Assembly: GCA_907164885.2 (NCBI GenBank)
Contig: OU015490.1
Location: 225,107,554-225,171,553, forward strand
DNA: 64,000 nt
Source of the DNA: Dolomedes plantarius
Taxonomy: Eukaryota > Arthropoda > Arachnida > Araneae > Dolomedidae
Direction of reading: 5' to 3'
Shown: positions 30,660 through 43,429 of the stretch, piece by piece
Layout: each line of letters begins with the position of its first letter
Position numbering within the stretch: position 1 is the stretch's first letter
Program-made: the position numbers and the translations under genes
Notes under the pieces: model-generated
What the model saw: the letters and a program-made list of their open reading frames with translations, nothing else
The model's database searches: none
What the model was told of the DNA's origin: nothing

Positions 30660-33600
30660 GTTGAACGTTGCTTTTGGAAAAGAACCGACAAGGTAAAAAC
30701 TATTTGCTTTTTTGAAAAATAATTATTATGATCAAAATCTTTTATATGTTCTCAAACTTTTTTATATACTATGAGACGTTTATTTTAATTTGCTAGGAAA
30801 TTTGTTTGATTTCTGTTTTTGTATATAGCGATAGTTATTTTCTTCTTACCTTTCCAAAGAAACCCAGATGCAATAGTTATCTATAATGCCCCTAATCTAG
30901 TATTTTCCACATGTCTATTAGAACATCAAAAGTGTTTGTTGACATCATAAGTGTTCAATTTTTTCCAGCTTACGATCCAAAATCAAAGAATTAGTAGCCT
31001 ATAAAGGTGATGAAAACACGAGGCACCAAACATTATAGATACATTTGTTTTCCTCAATATGTAAAAATAGCTCAATAACAGAAAATTAAAGAATCTTCTT
31101 AGAATTTAACTAATTGTAGCTACAATAAATTACTAATAACAGAGCAGAAATATGAGAATTTTTGCAAACAAGCCATTTTAATTTTAAAGGTTTTTACACA
31201 AGCAGGTGCAAAACACAGAAACTTTTCCTGCTATAAAATCGACAATCTCTCCTTACTTATGTTATTTCCTCATCTAAAAACTGATAATTTTAAAACTTTT
31301 TTACTCAGTGTATAAATCTCTAATAGTTTGTTATTATTGCATTTCTACTATTTCAACAAATAAAACAAAGATTCTCTCCTAAATTGTTAAGTAATTGACT
31401 TTGCTCCATTTTATTCTACTGGTTCGTAAATTTTCAATGTTTGTCTAGATTTATAAGTAAAGATATGGATAAAATCATTCAAATGCATTTTCCTATTTAA
31501 TATGTCAAAATACATTTTCAGTTCTGTAAGATGAATTAAATAAAATAAAGTATAATATTTTAGTTGAATGTAAATATTTTATGGTACATGTTATAAAATC
31601 TAATTATTAAAAGATGCTAAAAATAAGAGCTGGGAATTTTTTCTACGCAGTACATCTATCAAGGTTAATTTTTGACACATTTTAAGAAGACATGATCCAG
31701 AAAAGATATAAACAAAATATTATATTTCGCCCCATTTTATCTCTCATTTTCTTAGATATGTTTGCATCTGCAGTATAAAAGGTATTATTTCTACTATAGC
31801 TATTAAGAAACAATTTATGTTTAATTTTACATTCAGTAACAAATTTTCTCCATTTTTAAAATTGATTTTAAGCAAATTTGAATGAAAGATGTCTCACTAT
31901 GCAAAGTATATAATCCAAATATTACCAATTTATACTAGTTTTAAAATTTTTTTTGCTGTTGCAGACAACTGCAGATATTGAGGCATTCAGGGTAAGTAAG
32001 AAGATACCTTTTCTTAAATATTTTTTTCACATGCGCCTTAACATTCTAAAGGAAGTACTTCACATACAAAAGTTTTAAAGGGAAAAGAAAATTTTTAAAT
32101 GGTCGTCTTGATAATATTACTGTGAAAAAGCTCAAAAATTTCCTTCCAGAAATTAGTATACAAGATATACTGAATGACAAATAGAGAAGTATTAGCTTTC
32201 ATTTTAAACTAGTTTACTGTTTGCCAAATGAAGGAAAAATAAATTTATTAGGCAATGTGATATAAATCAATGTAGTTATTATAGAATAAGATTCATACTA
32301 GTTTTAAAGATACATATAATAATTAGAAGCACCTAAAAAAATATCTTCATTTTAATGTAATGAGATTACAAGGAAGCACTATCAAAGTTATGAAAATAAA
32401 CATTTAATGTTTCAAAGAAGTTGAATATAATCAGAAGTTGAACTTAGAGAGGCTTTAATAAATCATTAAATGAAAATAGATCATATGAAACAGAACAATG
32501 GTACAAGATAATTTATGTCTTTGCTCGGTGCATCTTTTTTACAGGCCTTTTCTCATTTTAGTTTCACAAATTTAAGGCGATCACATTTCATTAAGATAAA
32601 AGAATTCACTAAAAAAGTTTTCCCTTTTTTGGGATTTCCTATTTGCAAAAAATAAGCATTTGTTCATAGCTGTCGAATTGTTTCTCTTTTGAAGGAAGGA
32701 AAAAAATTCAGACTTGATCATGACTCTTAAATTTATTATGCCAGGGAATTTAAAAATAATCTTCAAAGGGGTCCCTGAAAGTCTAGTGGCAGTGCGTTTG
32801 GGCTTAGGACTGGGGGTGCTCGATTTGAATCCCGATGCCACCATTAACAAAAAGTCTCTAGATCAGGTTCCCGCACAAGTGGCATTCAGAGGGGGGTGGA
32901 GGCCAAGTGGGGGTCTATCATCCAAGGGGCACAAATGGTCTTTTTCAATAATTCTATGTACAGTGGAATCTCGATGGATCGTTTATTTCACCCAGTCTAG
33001 ATGATCATATTGCTTTGTTATGTTTCCACATTTATTGTTCAGTTTACTCGGTCCCTTGAAAAACGATAATCGAGATTCTACTGTATATTACTATATATTT
33101 TTCAGGAGAGGGGGGTTGACAAAAAGGCATTGTGTCCCGGGTGCCATTTATGCTCGCTACGTCACTGATCCCCAGGTTAAATCTATAGGCTGGAAAGTTC
33201 GTTTATTAGATCAGAAAAAGTGGGAGGAGATACGTGCTCACCATATCGTGACGTGAATGCAAGAACTAGGTAACTCCAAAAAAAAATTATTTTTGAGATA
33301 TCTGGCAATTTATAGCTAGATTACATAAGAAGTGAATGCAATAACTAGAAAACTCACTTTGCTGGTATCCTAATGCCATCTTTTGGCTAGTGTAATAATC
33401 AGACAAACAGAACAACGAGTATTTTCTCACTGGAAGAAGTAAACATTTGAGATCTTCAAGAATTTGAAAAATCGAGTTACCTAGTTCTTGCAATCAGGTG
33501 ACGAATGTAGCCCATGGGGGTGCTTTGTCTAAATTGTGGTGGCAGCCTATTCACCAGCAGGTATTCAATTCCGAAAGGCCATAGCTGCTATGTTGGGTAC

Positions 33601-33945
33601 TGTCTGGTGCATTGGAAATAATCCAGAGAGGCTCAAACTTAGTGCATGACACTGAAAAGACACCCTCTTCTTCAATTTTTCATAAACTGTTGTTGTTGCT
33701 AATCCTCTGGTAATTGAATATAAATTCAGATGAAATCCATGAGGTTGACGACTCTGGCAAAATCAAGCACAAGATGACGTTTTTGTTGATGATCAACTGT
33801 AATTTAGTCTAAACACAGTAAACACTTTTCATCAATTATTTTAATAGGAATATTGTTTAATATATTGCATTATAAATATTATTATTTTTAGCAATGCAAG
33901 AAGAAAATCTTGAACAGCTTTTGCACCACTCAATCTGAATCCTAA
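30660..33945 (+). CDS. Possible last three exons of an unrecognised gene
   Basis: Three short candidate exons read in one phase. 30660-30692 (after tttctttag, before gtaaaa) encodes VERCFWKRTDK. 31965-31991 (after ttttgctgttgcag, before gtaagt) encodes TTADIEAFR. 33892-33945 (after tatttttag) encodes QCKKKILNSFCTTQSES and a stop. AATAAA follows at about 34059. All junctions are phase 0 with GT/AG. Three cysteines are present. I do not recognise the protein. Upstream exons are not found and would lie 5' of, or within, the transposon nests. Exons this short can arise by chance, so this is tentative. Confidence 0.3.
32755..32850 (+). repeat. tRNA-like SINE fragment
   Basis: TCTAGTGGCAGTGCGTTTGG (A-box-like) and GATTTGAATCCC (B-box-like) are spaced about as in a tRNA, in a locally GC-richer patch. 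Boundaries are not defined. Confidence 0.45.
32961..33083. mobile_element. pogo-type MITE, copy 1
   Basis: TA-flanked; begins CAGTGGAATCTCGATGGATC and ends CGAGATTCTACTG. 123 bp, no coding capacity. Shares ends and interior (GATCATATTGCTTTGTTATG) with copy 2. Confidence 0.9.
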
Positions 33946-34029
33946 GACAATGATATGGATTACAACACGGAACTGGACGAATTTGCTTGGATAATGGATA
34001 ACGCTGTACTAACAACTTGGATTATGTTT

Positions 34030-35935
34030 TACTAACCCTGTGTGTAACTGTGTTGTGGAGCAAAATAAAAAATGCTTTAAAGTTTGAATTTAGTTTGATT
34101 ATTCAAAATGTCAACATTGCCATTGTGAAGAATTTCATTTTTCCCGAACTGAAAAGAAAATTCAGTTTTATGACATCTTTAGTTTTACTCCAGCTCTCAT
34201 TTTCATCTTTTGAGTTCTGAGTTAAAACAAGGAACATATTCACTTAATATTGATAAATCGAGAATCCTTTCAACTAGTATGATGTTGTATAACAATGTCG
34301 TTCTTTGCGAAGCAAATTACTGAGAAGAAAATTAATATTTACAGCCAGAAAATTTAATTTGCTTTTTGAGAAATAAAACTGAAATCGATATCTCAGCAGG
34401 GACCCTGACCTTTATGAAATATTTCCTTAAAAAATATTCGCAAAAATTGTGAAGAATGGAATGAAATTTAACAGTTTCACACACACATACATATGCTAAT
34501 TATACTAAGATAAACCTTTATATATTTTTCATCTTTTAAATATATATACAGTGGAATCTCGATTGATCATTTTCCAAATCATCGTTTTCCTGTATGTATC
34601 GTTTATTTCACTGAGTCCCGAAGATCATATTGCTTTGTTATGTTCCCACATCTATCAACTTTCCGCATTTATCGTTCAGTTTAGTCGGTTCGTTGATAAA
34701 CGACAGATCGAGATTCCACTGTATCAGTCTGTATACGTATGCATATAAAGTGAAACTTCTCATGCTGGCTACCCTTATTTCACGGCCACCTCTCTAAGTG
34801 GGCATATTTTGTTCAAAACCGATCCAAGCAGAAAGTTAATAATGGAACACAGCAACTTAAGACTGCTAATGACAAAAATGGCAAGAAATATGGATAAACT
34901 AGTGTCCTCACATCAAGCTTAGTCCTCTCACTAATAATAGGTATTATTAAATTGCTCTTTTGATAGTATTTTTTTGTTCATTCTACTTCCAGCTAGAAGT
35001 AAGTATTGTTAAATTCATAATAAATAAAACTGTCTAGTAAATAAATTTTAAAAAAAAGTCTTAATTTTTATGAAGGAGGCACTGATTGATTTCCATTTGA
35101 TAAGGTGATCTCTGGCCAAAAAAAAGGTCAGGAACCTCTAATCTATTTAGTATATAAAAGGCAAATACCACTCAATAACTCACTGATTGCTGTATCTTTG
35201 GAAACATAAGTCCTAGGAATCTGAAATACTGTTTGGTGGTTCTCTTAGGCCTGTGTATCTGTGTAGTGGAGCAAAATAAAATATGCTCTAAACATTGGAT
35301 TTAGTTTGATTATTCTAAATATCAACACTGTCATTGAAAAGAGTTTTTTCTTGTTGAAATGAAAAGAAAATACCATTTTAAGACATTAGTTTTACTACAG
35401 CCCTCATTTTCATCTTTTGAGTTCTGAGTTAAGCAAGGAACATATTAACTTAATACTAATACATAAATTCTTTCAAATCATGTGTTATTATATAAACTTC
35501 TTTCTTTGCGAACCAAATTACGAAGAGAGATAATAATTTCAGCCAAAAATTTTAAATTACTTTTCAAGAAATAAAACTTATATTGGTCTCTCAACAGAGA
35601 CATTACTCTGACGTATATTTAAAAAATAATTTCTCATTGTTTTGAAACTTAAATCAGATTTAATGAGGTTTCTTAGCACTCCTTTTAAAAAAGAAACTAT
35701 AATTTCTTGCATTACAGTAGAATTTTCCACAAACTCAATATTTCTTATTTCAACAATATAAATTTTTATTTTTATATTTAATGCTTTATTACTTGCTTAT
35801 GATATACTTCCTTAAAAGCATTTGCAAAAAGTTGTGAAGAATGGGATGAAAATTAACAGTTTCATACACACACGCATACATGTGTATATATACTAATTAT
35901 ACTACTATCAACCTATATTTCTTATGTTACATACA

Positions 35936-35971
<36 letters not shown>

Positions 35972-36060
35972 TATATATATATATATACACACACAGTGAA
36001 ACTTCTCTCGCTAGCCACCCCAATTTGATACCTCCTCCCTCTATATGGGAATATTTTGAT
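34030..36060. repeat. Tandem duplication of about 1.2 kb
   Basis: 34030-34830 and 35240-36060 align in the same orientation. Landmarks such as GTGGAGCAAAATAAAA, CTCATTTTCATCTTTTGAGT and GTGAAACTTCTC occur in both. Diverged by many substitutions and small indels; copy 1 carries the MITE. A TA/CA microsatellite (35940-35993) lies in copy 2. No gene is recognised. Confidence 0.75.
34549..34721. mobile_element. pogo-type MITE, copy 2
   Basis: TA-flanked; begins CAGTGGAATCTCGATTGATC and ends GATCGAGATTCCACTG. 173 bp. It is absent from the homologous place in the second tandem copy at about 35930, so it inserted after the duplication. Confidence 0.9.
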
Positions 36061-36149
36061 TAAAACTGATTAAAGACTTCATAGAGCCAATGTTATGGAA
36101 GAAACTTCTTTTCAACGGCCACCTCTCAAAACAACCACATTTTTTAGCA

Positions 36150-36775
36150 AAAATGACTAAGTTCCAAGTAAAGGCCTCATTTTTAAACCAATTAAAAGCA
36201 GTGAATTAAATTCGAGGTGTCAAGTTGACCTCACTGACATGCAATCACAAGGTGATGGAGACTTTAAGTTTATAATGGTTTATCAAGACCATTTAACTAA
36301 ATATATCCAATTAAGAGCATTAAAAACAAAACGAGCCTAGGAAGTTGCTTATCACCTATTGGATGTGTTCACAATATTTGGAGCACCATGCATCTGCAGA
36401 GCCAAGTGACAATGGCAGAGAATTTGCTAATAAAATTACTGAAGAAGTTTGTGAAATGAACTCAAAACTGTTCATGGAAAGCCAAGACATAGTGAATCCC
36501 AAGGTTCGGTTGAAATAGCAAACCAAGACATTGAAAAGATGTTATCCACCTGGCTTGAAGCAAACAATTCAACCAAGTAGTCAAAAGGAATAAAATTCAT
36601 TTAATTCATGAAAAATAGACCACATCACTCTGGAATAGATCCCAGTTCACATGAAGCTATGCTTGGCTGTAAAGCAAAAGTAGGTTAAGAACCTACCAAA
36701 TGATACTTTGATAGGAATTACAAACGAAGATCTCCTTGTATTAAGAAATCAGTCTAATAATGATGCCCATATCAG
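36150..36775 (+). pseudogene. KRBA2-like integrase-core relic, first part
   Basis: The plus strand reads CQVDLTDMQSQGDGDFKFIM, VYQDHLTKYIQLRALKTKRA, EVAYHLLDVFTIFGAP, HGKPRHSESQGSVEIANQDI, then MKNRPHHSGIDPSSHEAMLG. It matches the integrase-like core of KRAB-A domain-containing protein 2 relatives, a domesticated or mobile family spread in arthropods. D-x-x-D and the Glu of GSVE(R) are visible. Many stops and frame changes. The hAT element interrupts it at 36776. Confidence 0.8.
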
Positions 36776-39709
36776 CAGGGGTCTGTCCAGGTTTTTTATC
36801 CAGAGTCCTATTTTTGTGAAAAAAATAACTTTATATAATTAGCACAAAAAAGAATTGAAATCGTTTTATAAACAGAAAAAAGTGATGTGAAAAATATTAA
36901 AAATTGAGGGGGGGGGGAGGAAATTGTTAATGCAAACTAGCATTGGCTGCAGGCAACTGTATGCGCCTGTTTTTTTTTAAATGTTGATTATTTCTTCACA
37001 TTCCATATCAGATAATTTCTCTGGTCCATTTAAAATTATCCTTAAGTGTCTGTCCAGAGTGGTTTGTTATAGACGAGTTCTCAACTCCGTGCAAACAAGA
37101 TTCATCCATGAAAAAAGTCTTTCAACAGAAGCTGTGGAAGAAGGTATAATTTTGGATAGGGACAGTAGCTTCATCAATTTCAATTTCTTTCTCAAATTCT
37201 GGAACTTCTTTAATAGCAGCCACAGCATCAAGAACAGGTTTTGAAACTTTAACTGCACCTTGAAATTAATTTCTCTGTTCTTGGCCATAAAATGCTAACA
37301 ATGCTGAGAGACACGTTTTGTCAGGATCATTTCTTGTACTTAAATTCAAATCCAATGAACTAAATAAATCATAGGCACCCAATACCTTACTGTCAATTTT
37401 AGATGCTTTGTCCATTTCTTTTTTATAATCTTCCATGAAGGGTTTAACAAAGCTTTTCTTGAACTCATCTATAAATTCAGCAGGATTTAGTTTTTTTTTC
37501 TTTTGTCATGTCTTCATGCTTAATTCTGTTCGTTCCTTGGCAAAAACTAAAAGATAGTTGCATTTTTTAAAATGCTCACCAGAATGCATATTAGAAATAT
37601 ATTCGTCTGCTTCCTCAAGAGCAAGAGAAACTTTTATGTTAATCATACTGAACATAATATTCGGACACTGGAGCCATGTACTTAATTCATTGACAATTTT
37701 CAAAAAGTCTGCTAAAAATAGAATGCAGAGCTGTATTTCTGTGTCTAAGAGTTGTTCCCTAATTCCTTTCATTTCTGGTTCTCTGGTCTTAGCAAATATT
37801 GCATCTAATGTTTCTACAAGGGGTATATATCTCTCAACAATCCTTTCACATGCAAGGTCATGTGAAAGCCACCTAGTGGCAGATACTTTCAGAATTTTTA
37901 ACACATCAATAGCATAGACATCTTTTTGTATGTCTTTAAATATTTGTTGCTTTGATGGGTTGTAATGGAAAAGTTACCATAAACTTACAAGCAAAGCATC
38001 TACAGCTTGTAGCAAACTTAATTTTTTTAAGAGATGCGCAAACACTAAAGCAAGTCTATGGTTCCTGCAATTTATGTATAATGAATGAGGAGCTAGATGT
38101 CTTATTCGTCTCTGCACACCAGAAATTTCCTCACTCATAACATTGGCTCCATCTAATGAAAGAAAAAACAATCAGTGATGTTAATATTTTTTGCCAGAAA
38201 GAACTTTCGATGGCAGCTGTTATTGATTCAGCATTTGCTTTGGACAAGTTTATAAGTCCCAGATATTCTTCCTTGATTTCAGGAAGTCCAAGAATTTTAT
38301 AACGGGCTACTAATCCTAACTGCTCCCTCTGGGCTTCGTCTGTTGATTCATCTGCTAGTAAGGCAAAGTTACCACATAACTGTAATGAAGTTAGGGTCTT
38401 TTCTTCAAGAAATATAGAAATGGGATCTGTCAAATTTTCTAACAAGACATTGGATAAATATGTGGCATTTTTGCTGCATGTCTTTAGATACAATTCTATA
38501 TCTTTATCACCAAGATCTTCACCAATGAACGTTACTAGTGATGTAAAATTTTCAGTAACTGCCCACTGCCTTCTGATCATAAAATAGAGAATCTTTATAT
38601 ACTTTGTCATTACTTTTTTATTGGCTTCTTCAGCCTTTTTAGCTACAATTTTTGAGCCTTCCTCTAAACTTTCAGAAAGGGGTTTGATTTTTAATGCAGC
38701 AGCTGCTTGTTTATGTTTCGAACAACATTCATGTCTAGATATACATCTGGTTGGATGATCACCTAACTTTACACATTGATCAATCCAAGGTCCTGCTGAA
38801 AAAGAAACTGAACACAGTTTACAAAAAAAACCACCTGCTGATACATTGTAATAAATCCAATTATTCAAATTTTCATATTTTTTAATATTCAAGGAATATT
38901 GCCATTTATGATAATTCCCTTCACCTTTTGTGGTTTGTTCATATGATTTCAATACCATTTGATCTTTCAGAAAATTATTTTTGGTAAGAGATTTTTCATT
39001 TTGTCCAACATTATCACCTTCGGCAGCAAACATTTCTTCAAAATTATCATCATCATGAGTAGGAACAAAACTTGAACTTGTGCCATCTTGATTGCTCGAT
39101 GAAAAATAATTAAAAATTTTACCACAGCCCTTGGCATCTGACGATTTTACCTTTTTAACATAATAGTCAGCATTTCGCGAATTTCCTCCTGTGGAGGGTC
39201 GTCCACGCTTCATTTCTCAGAAAATTTAAGAATAACACATTAAACAACGTTGCGAAATCCAGAAAAATTTACCACACGGAACGACTGCAAGAAAACACAT
39301 GGAAAGAAAAACTCAAGTATTGCTAAACAGTAGCTTGCGAAGTTACGAAGATTCCGTTGTAAATATGATCACTGCACCCACTACCGCTATGACGTCACTC
39401 ATCAGCCAATGAGCGTTGACTCCAAATAGCGAATGATGATAAGTTTGTTTACGTTGCAGTGGTAAAATCATGGAGGGTTGGGGTTTACGCGCTGGGTATA
39501 TTTTGAAAGGATAATTTTATGAAAATAAATTTTGTGAAGTGTTCATTTTTCTGTAAACGAATTTTGTGAAGAGTTCGTTTTTCTAATAATGAATTTTGTG
39601 AAGAGTCCGTTTTCCTAATATTGAATTTTGTGAAGAGTCCGTTTTTCTGACATGGAATTTTGTGAAATGTCCGAAAACGGACTCAATTTTCCCCCTAGAC
39701 AGACCCCTG
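36776..39709 (-). mobile_element. hAT element (ZMYM1-like), near full length
   Basis: Ends CAGGGGTCTGTCCAGG at 36776 and the complement of CAGGGGTCTGTCTAG at 39709. The expected 8-bp duplication is not clean: the flanks share only ATCAG. Four approximate repeats of the TTTTGTGAAGNGTYCGTTTTYCT unit lie near the right end (39530-39670). A 2.9-kb element with a degraded transposase on the minus strand. Confidence 0.88.
37000..39213 (-). pseudogene. hAT transposase (ZMYM1-like), several lesions
   Basis: ATG at 39213 (MKRGRPSTGGNSRNADYYVK). A TTF-type zinc finger region (GGFFCKLCSVSF, WIDQCVKLGDHPTRCISRHE) is followed by the first acidic motif in FALLADESTDEAQREQLGL. A frame shift occurs near 38170, then FLSLDGANVMSEEISGVQRR and INCRNHRLALV. 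A stop TAA lies at 37974-37976, then KVSATRWLSHDLACERIVE (RW motif), another stop near 37506, and the C-terminal dimerisation run IIPSSTASVERLFSWMNL. Order and motifs are those of hAT transposases of the zinc finger MYM-type 1 group. Not functional. Confidence 0.92.
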
Positions 39710-40450
39710 ATCAGACAGCAATTTCAACCAAGGATGAGGATATAGGTGCAATGATGACAATATGGAAGTGAAGCTTTGTGATTTAAGAGAAGACTTTGAG
39801 GTAATAACTGCTACTGGTTCAATCAAAAACAGAAATGAGTGTTCGCAGAACTGAATGGGAACAACATAATACTGAAACAGAAAAGACTGATGATCGAAAG
39901 AGAAAAACAAAAAGTTTCATTGATGCTGAAATGGAAGATTGCGAAGAAAACAAAGAAAGCTCTTCTTTTTGCACTAGATGAAGTCTCAGAAAATATTCAA
40001 GAAGCTCGATGCTCAGATAAGCAATCACTTAATAAACAAGCCAAAATAATGTTACGCCTTTCAAAGTAAAATTTCCGACAGCGAACGTAGAAGAAATCGT
40101 ACAGATAAGAATACCAGAAGTAGATAGGGGTAAGGCCAATAGCTGGAATATAATTATTATGTGTTATAACTTCTAAGGAAAATGAAAACTTATATAAACT
40201 TGGTACAAAACATGGCATTTTAAACCAACTGTAGAGAAGGAATGATTTTACTGTCTGCAAAGAATCTTTCATTTCAGAGAATGAAATAAGTCTAAGAGAA
40301 TGAGCTCATAAGGATTCCAACTCAGGTGGTCAAGGATTTCTATATTACAATTGTAGAAGCAAACACTACTCAAGTCGCTGAAAATGTAAAAAGTCAAAAA
40401 CACTTTGTAACTTAAAATGCCACAGTAACTCTTCCTGCCAAAATAAATAA
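39710..40450 (+). pseudogene. KRBA2-like relic, C-terminal part
   Basis: After the hAT element the same relic resumes. Recognisable pieces are ADKQSLNKQAKIMLRLSK, VQIRIPEVDRGKANSWN and, in broken frames, a region that in relatives ends with a cysteine-rich C-x-C-x-K-S-K-x-x-C-N-S-K-C-H-N tail. No open frame remains. Confidence 0.55.
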
Positions 40451-40879
40451 TTTGTTAAAAAAGTAATAATATTACATTTGTAATGTAATCTGAGGTAATA
40501 AATGAATGTATCTTATAAATAACAGTAATTGTCATAGGTCATTGATCCCCCAAAATATGAATGATTTATGAATTTTAACTTAACATTGTAATATACTATG
40601 TTCAACTCATTTGTTATAAGTTTGATTTGAATTTACAAAGAGGCGGGAGAATACGTTGAAATTTTGATTTAGATTAAATACATTGATTTAGCATTTTCCC
40701 AGTAGTGCTACTTTTTAAAACTAAAATATATTATAGTTCCATACACAACTAAAATGTCACTATACACATGCAATATATTTCAGTTCATTTAAAAACAAGA
40801 AATATTAATTGGTGACGTAATAATGTGAAAATTATATATTAATACTTCTGCAAATATGTTATTTAACTATAAAACAAAA

Positions 40880-42682
40880 TAATCAGAACAGCTTCCTTAT
40901 ATGTGTTCCAAGCTCACCAAGCCCAATTTTTATGCCAACCTTGGTGCCATTTTTGTTTGCACAGCATTTCTGTTTACTCTGCATGACAAGTGGGTAGGAG
41001 TGGTTCTTAAACCCTACCCTTAGTGCTACTCGTCGCTTATCACCAATAACATGCAACACAACTTATTTACCTTTTTCAATAAAATAAGAGTATAAAGAAA
41101 TTTATACTCTTATTTTATTGAAATTTATTAAGAAATAAAAAATTACTTGTAAATTATCCGGTGATGATCTGTTAATAAAAAAACGTCCTTCTTAATAAAG
41201 TTCATAATAGTTTTTCTAAAATAATATTCGGAACAGCTTCCCAATTGACCCGTTTTCTCGCGCCATTGTTGTTTACCCCAGCCCTCCGCATGGCAAGTGA
41301 GTAAGACTGGTTCTTAAATCCCATCGGATAGCATGCACAGCTTATTTATTAAACTTTTACAATAAAATGAGAGTGTAAAGAGATTTATTAATAAATAAAT
41401 CTTACTTGTAAATATCCGGTGATGATTTTTAAAATATTGAAGTTTATTATTAAAAAACGTCGTTCTTCTTAGGGCACTTAAAACTACTCACCAAAAGAGA
41501 ACATTCCCTTAGAAATCGGTGAAAAACGAGACTATTTCTAGAAACATCAACTATAAATAACCTATTGGGGATACCGTCCGAGCCGAACGCTTGCTTACCG
41601 CCAATTTTGCAATCCGACTTGGATAGTCTAACTAATGCAGCCTGATATTTAGAAACAATACTGCTAATGGGCAACATAACTATTTAGTTTAATTTAATAA
41701 AGCAATAAAAAATTAAGAAATTTTTACAAAGTAAAAGTAATAATTCTAAAATAATATCTAATTGACAAACTAAATCACTAAAATCTATTTGAAAATTTAA
41801 TGTAAATATATTATATATATTAATATAGTAAACTATTTATATATGTATAAATAAGCTATGTATAAGTATATTTAGCTTAAATAAAGTATAAAAACTCTAA
41901 AAATGAAGTTAGAAAATTGTATAGTCACCAAGCACGTGTTAATCCAATGAAGAATCCGTCGGTCAAGCAGCTAACAGAGCAGAAAAAAATCTGAACTAAC
42001 TTTTGACCTCCTGAACCGGCTATCTTGATATTACAGCAACCCTTGTGACGTAGTTCGTCAAGGCAGGTTTTCCGAGTTCAGGGAACGAACCGCGCCACAA
42101 GGATTGGCGCGAAATCGGGTCAATAAGGAATCTTAGCCTAATATTCAATTGACAAAGCTAATCACTTCAAATAAAATATAAAATAAATTCAAATTTAACA
42201 ATCTAATTTAATATAAATATATTATATATTACTATATTATGCTGTATATATGTATAAATATGCTATGTATAAATATATTAAGCTAAAATAAAATATATAA
42301 ATTAAAGAACACCAGGCTAAAAAATTAACGACACGTGCAAAAAATTTAAGCAATCTATTTCAATTTAATATAAATATATATTATACTATATATAAATATG
42401 CTATATTGCTCAAGTAAAATATACAAACTAAAGAAATTCAGATTAGAAATTCATACAATTAACAAGAACACGTGCAAAAATAAATCAAAGAACTTAAATG
42501 GTCCCCAATACAGCAGAAAAAAATCAGTGTACTGACATTTGACCCTTCTGAACTGGCCAGCTTACTATTAAGGCAACCTTTGTGTCGTAGCTCACTGAGG
42601 CAGCTCCCCTGAGAGGAGCAGACAAAGCCACACTACGAGGATTGCCACAAAATCCTCTTGGTGAGCTTGGAACACAGATAAG
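40880..42682. repeat. Nested foldback: arms A-B-B'-A'
   Basis: 40888 CTTATATGTGTTCCAAGCTC is the complement of the segment at about 42652-42682 (arm A/A'). 41238 CCCAATTGACCCG...CGCGCC is the complement of about 42095-42120 (B/B'). A and B also resemble each other in direct orientation (GGTTCTTAAA, TATCCGGTGATGAT), and so do A' and B'. Between arms are AT-rich sequences with repeated TATATATTA runs. No coding capacity. Probably two nested MITEs of one family. Confidence 0.7.
41074..41123. other. Perfect 23-bp hairpin with GAAA loop
   Basis: TTTCAATAAAATAAGAGTAT plus AAA, a GAAA tetraloop, then the exact complement. Found inside the foldback region; function unknown. Confidence 0.9.
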
Positions 42683-42806
42683 GGGACGAGTCTAGGAAAT
42701 GGGGCCAGGTCGGCCATCTTGGATTTTTTTGCGCCAATGTTTACATTTTTACTGTGTTTGGCAAAAGTGGGAAATTTTTCTCGCCAACGTGTTTATGTGG
42801 CAAACT

Positions 42807-43265
42807 TTTACAAAGTTAGCTTTTGTTTACGTTTCGGTAATCGCTTGTTAGCTGGTTATTTCTTCAGTTTTTATATTATTTTCACGATTTTTACGAGTGT
42901 ATTATTTTATGTATAAACTTAATACATTTTTTAATTCTTAAATATCAATCGAAACGCACAAATAAGAGTGTGAAATTCACTTATACAAAGTCATTTACTT
43001 CTGTTTACGTTTCGGTCATCGCTTGTTTGCTGGTTATTTCTTCATTTTTTATATTATTTTCACGATTTTTACGAGTGTATTATTTATGTATAAACATAAT
43101 ACATTTTTTAAAGCCTAAATATCAATCGAAACGCACAAATAAGAGTGTGAAATTCACTTTTACAAAGTTATTTAGTTTTGTTTACGTTTCGGTCATCGCT
43201 TTGCTGGTTATTTCTTCATTTTTTATATTATTTTCACGATTTTTACGAGTGTATCATTGTTATTT
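42807..43265. repeat. 177-178-bp tandem array, about 2.5 copies
   Basis: The motif GTTTACGTTTCGG recurs at 42825, 43003 and 43180, and units match along their length (GCTGGTTATTTCTTCA, CACGATTTTTACGAGTGTAT, TCGAAACGCACAAATAAGAG). It lies just inside the left end of the Mutator-like element. Confidence 0.92.
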
Positions 43266-43429
43266 CTAATGATTTATGTGATAACTCAAAATGCTGAACA
43301 ATTAAGTCGTAACAGAATTATTCATATTGATTGTCTAAGAAATATATTTTCTTTTAGTAGATTTACTACATTAGTTTTTAGTAGATTTGTATTTTTGTTT
43401 GTTTTCACACTTTACTCTGTGCTTTCAAA

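Noticed and set aside
30660..30692. Neuropeptide (allatostatin-C or urotensin-like) reading of the CFWK run
   Set aside because: One short cysteine motif without a signal peptide, processing sites or a partner cysteine at the right spacing is not enough.
42807..43265. CRISPR-like repeat array
   Set aside because: Units are contiguous 177-bp tandem copies without spacers, in a eukaryotic transposon.
42970..43269. 99-codon ORF with hydrophobic membrane-like segments
   Set aside because: It is produced by the 177-bp tandem repeat; the two halves are the same unit read twice.
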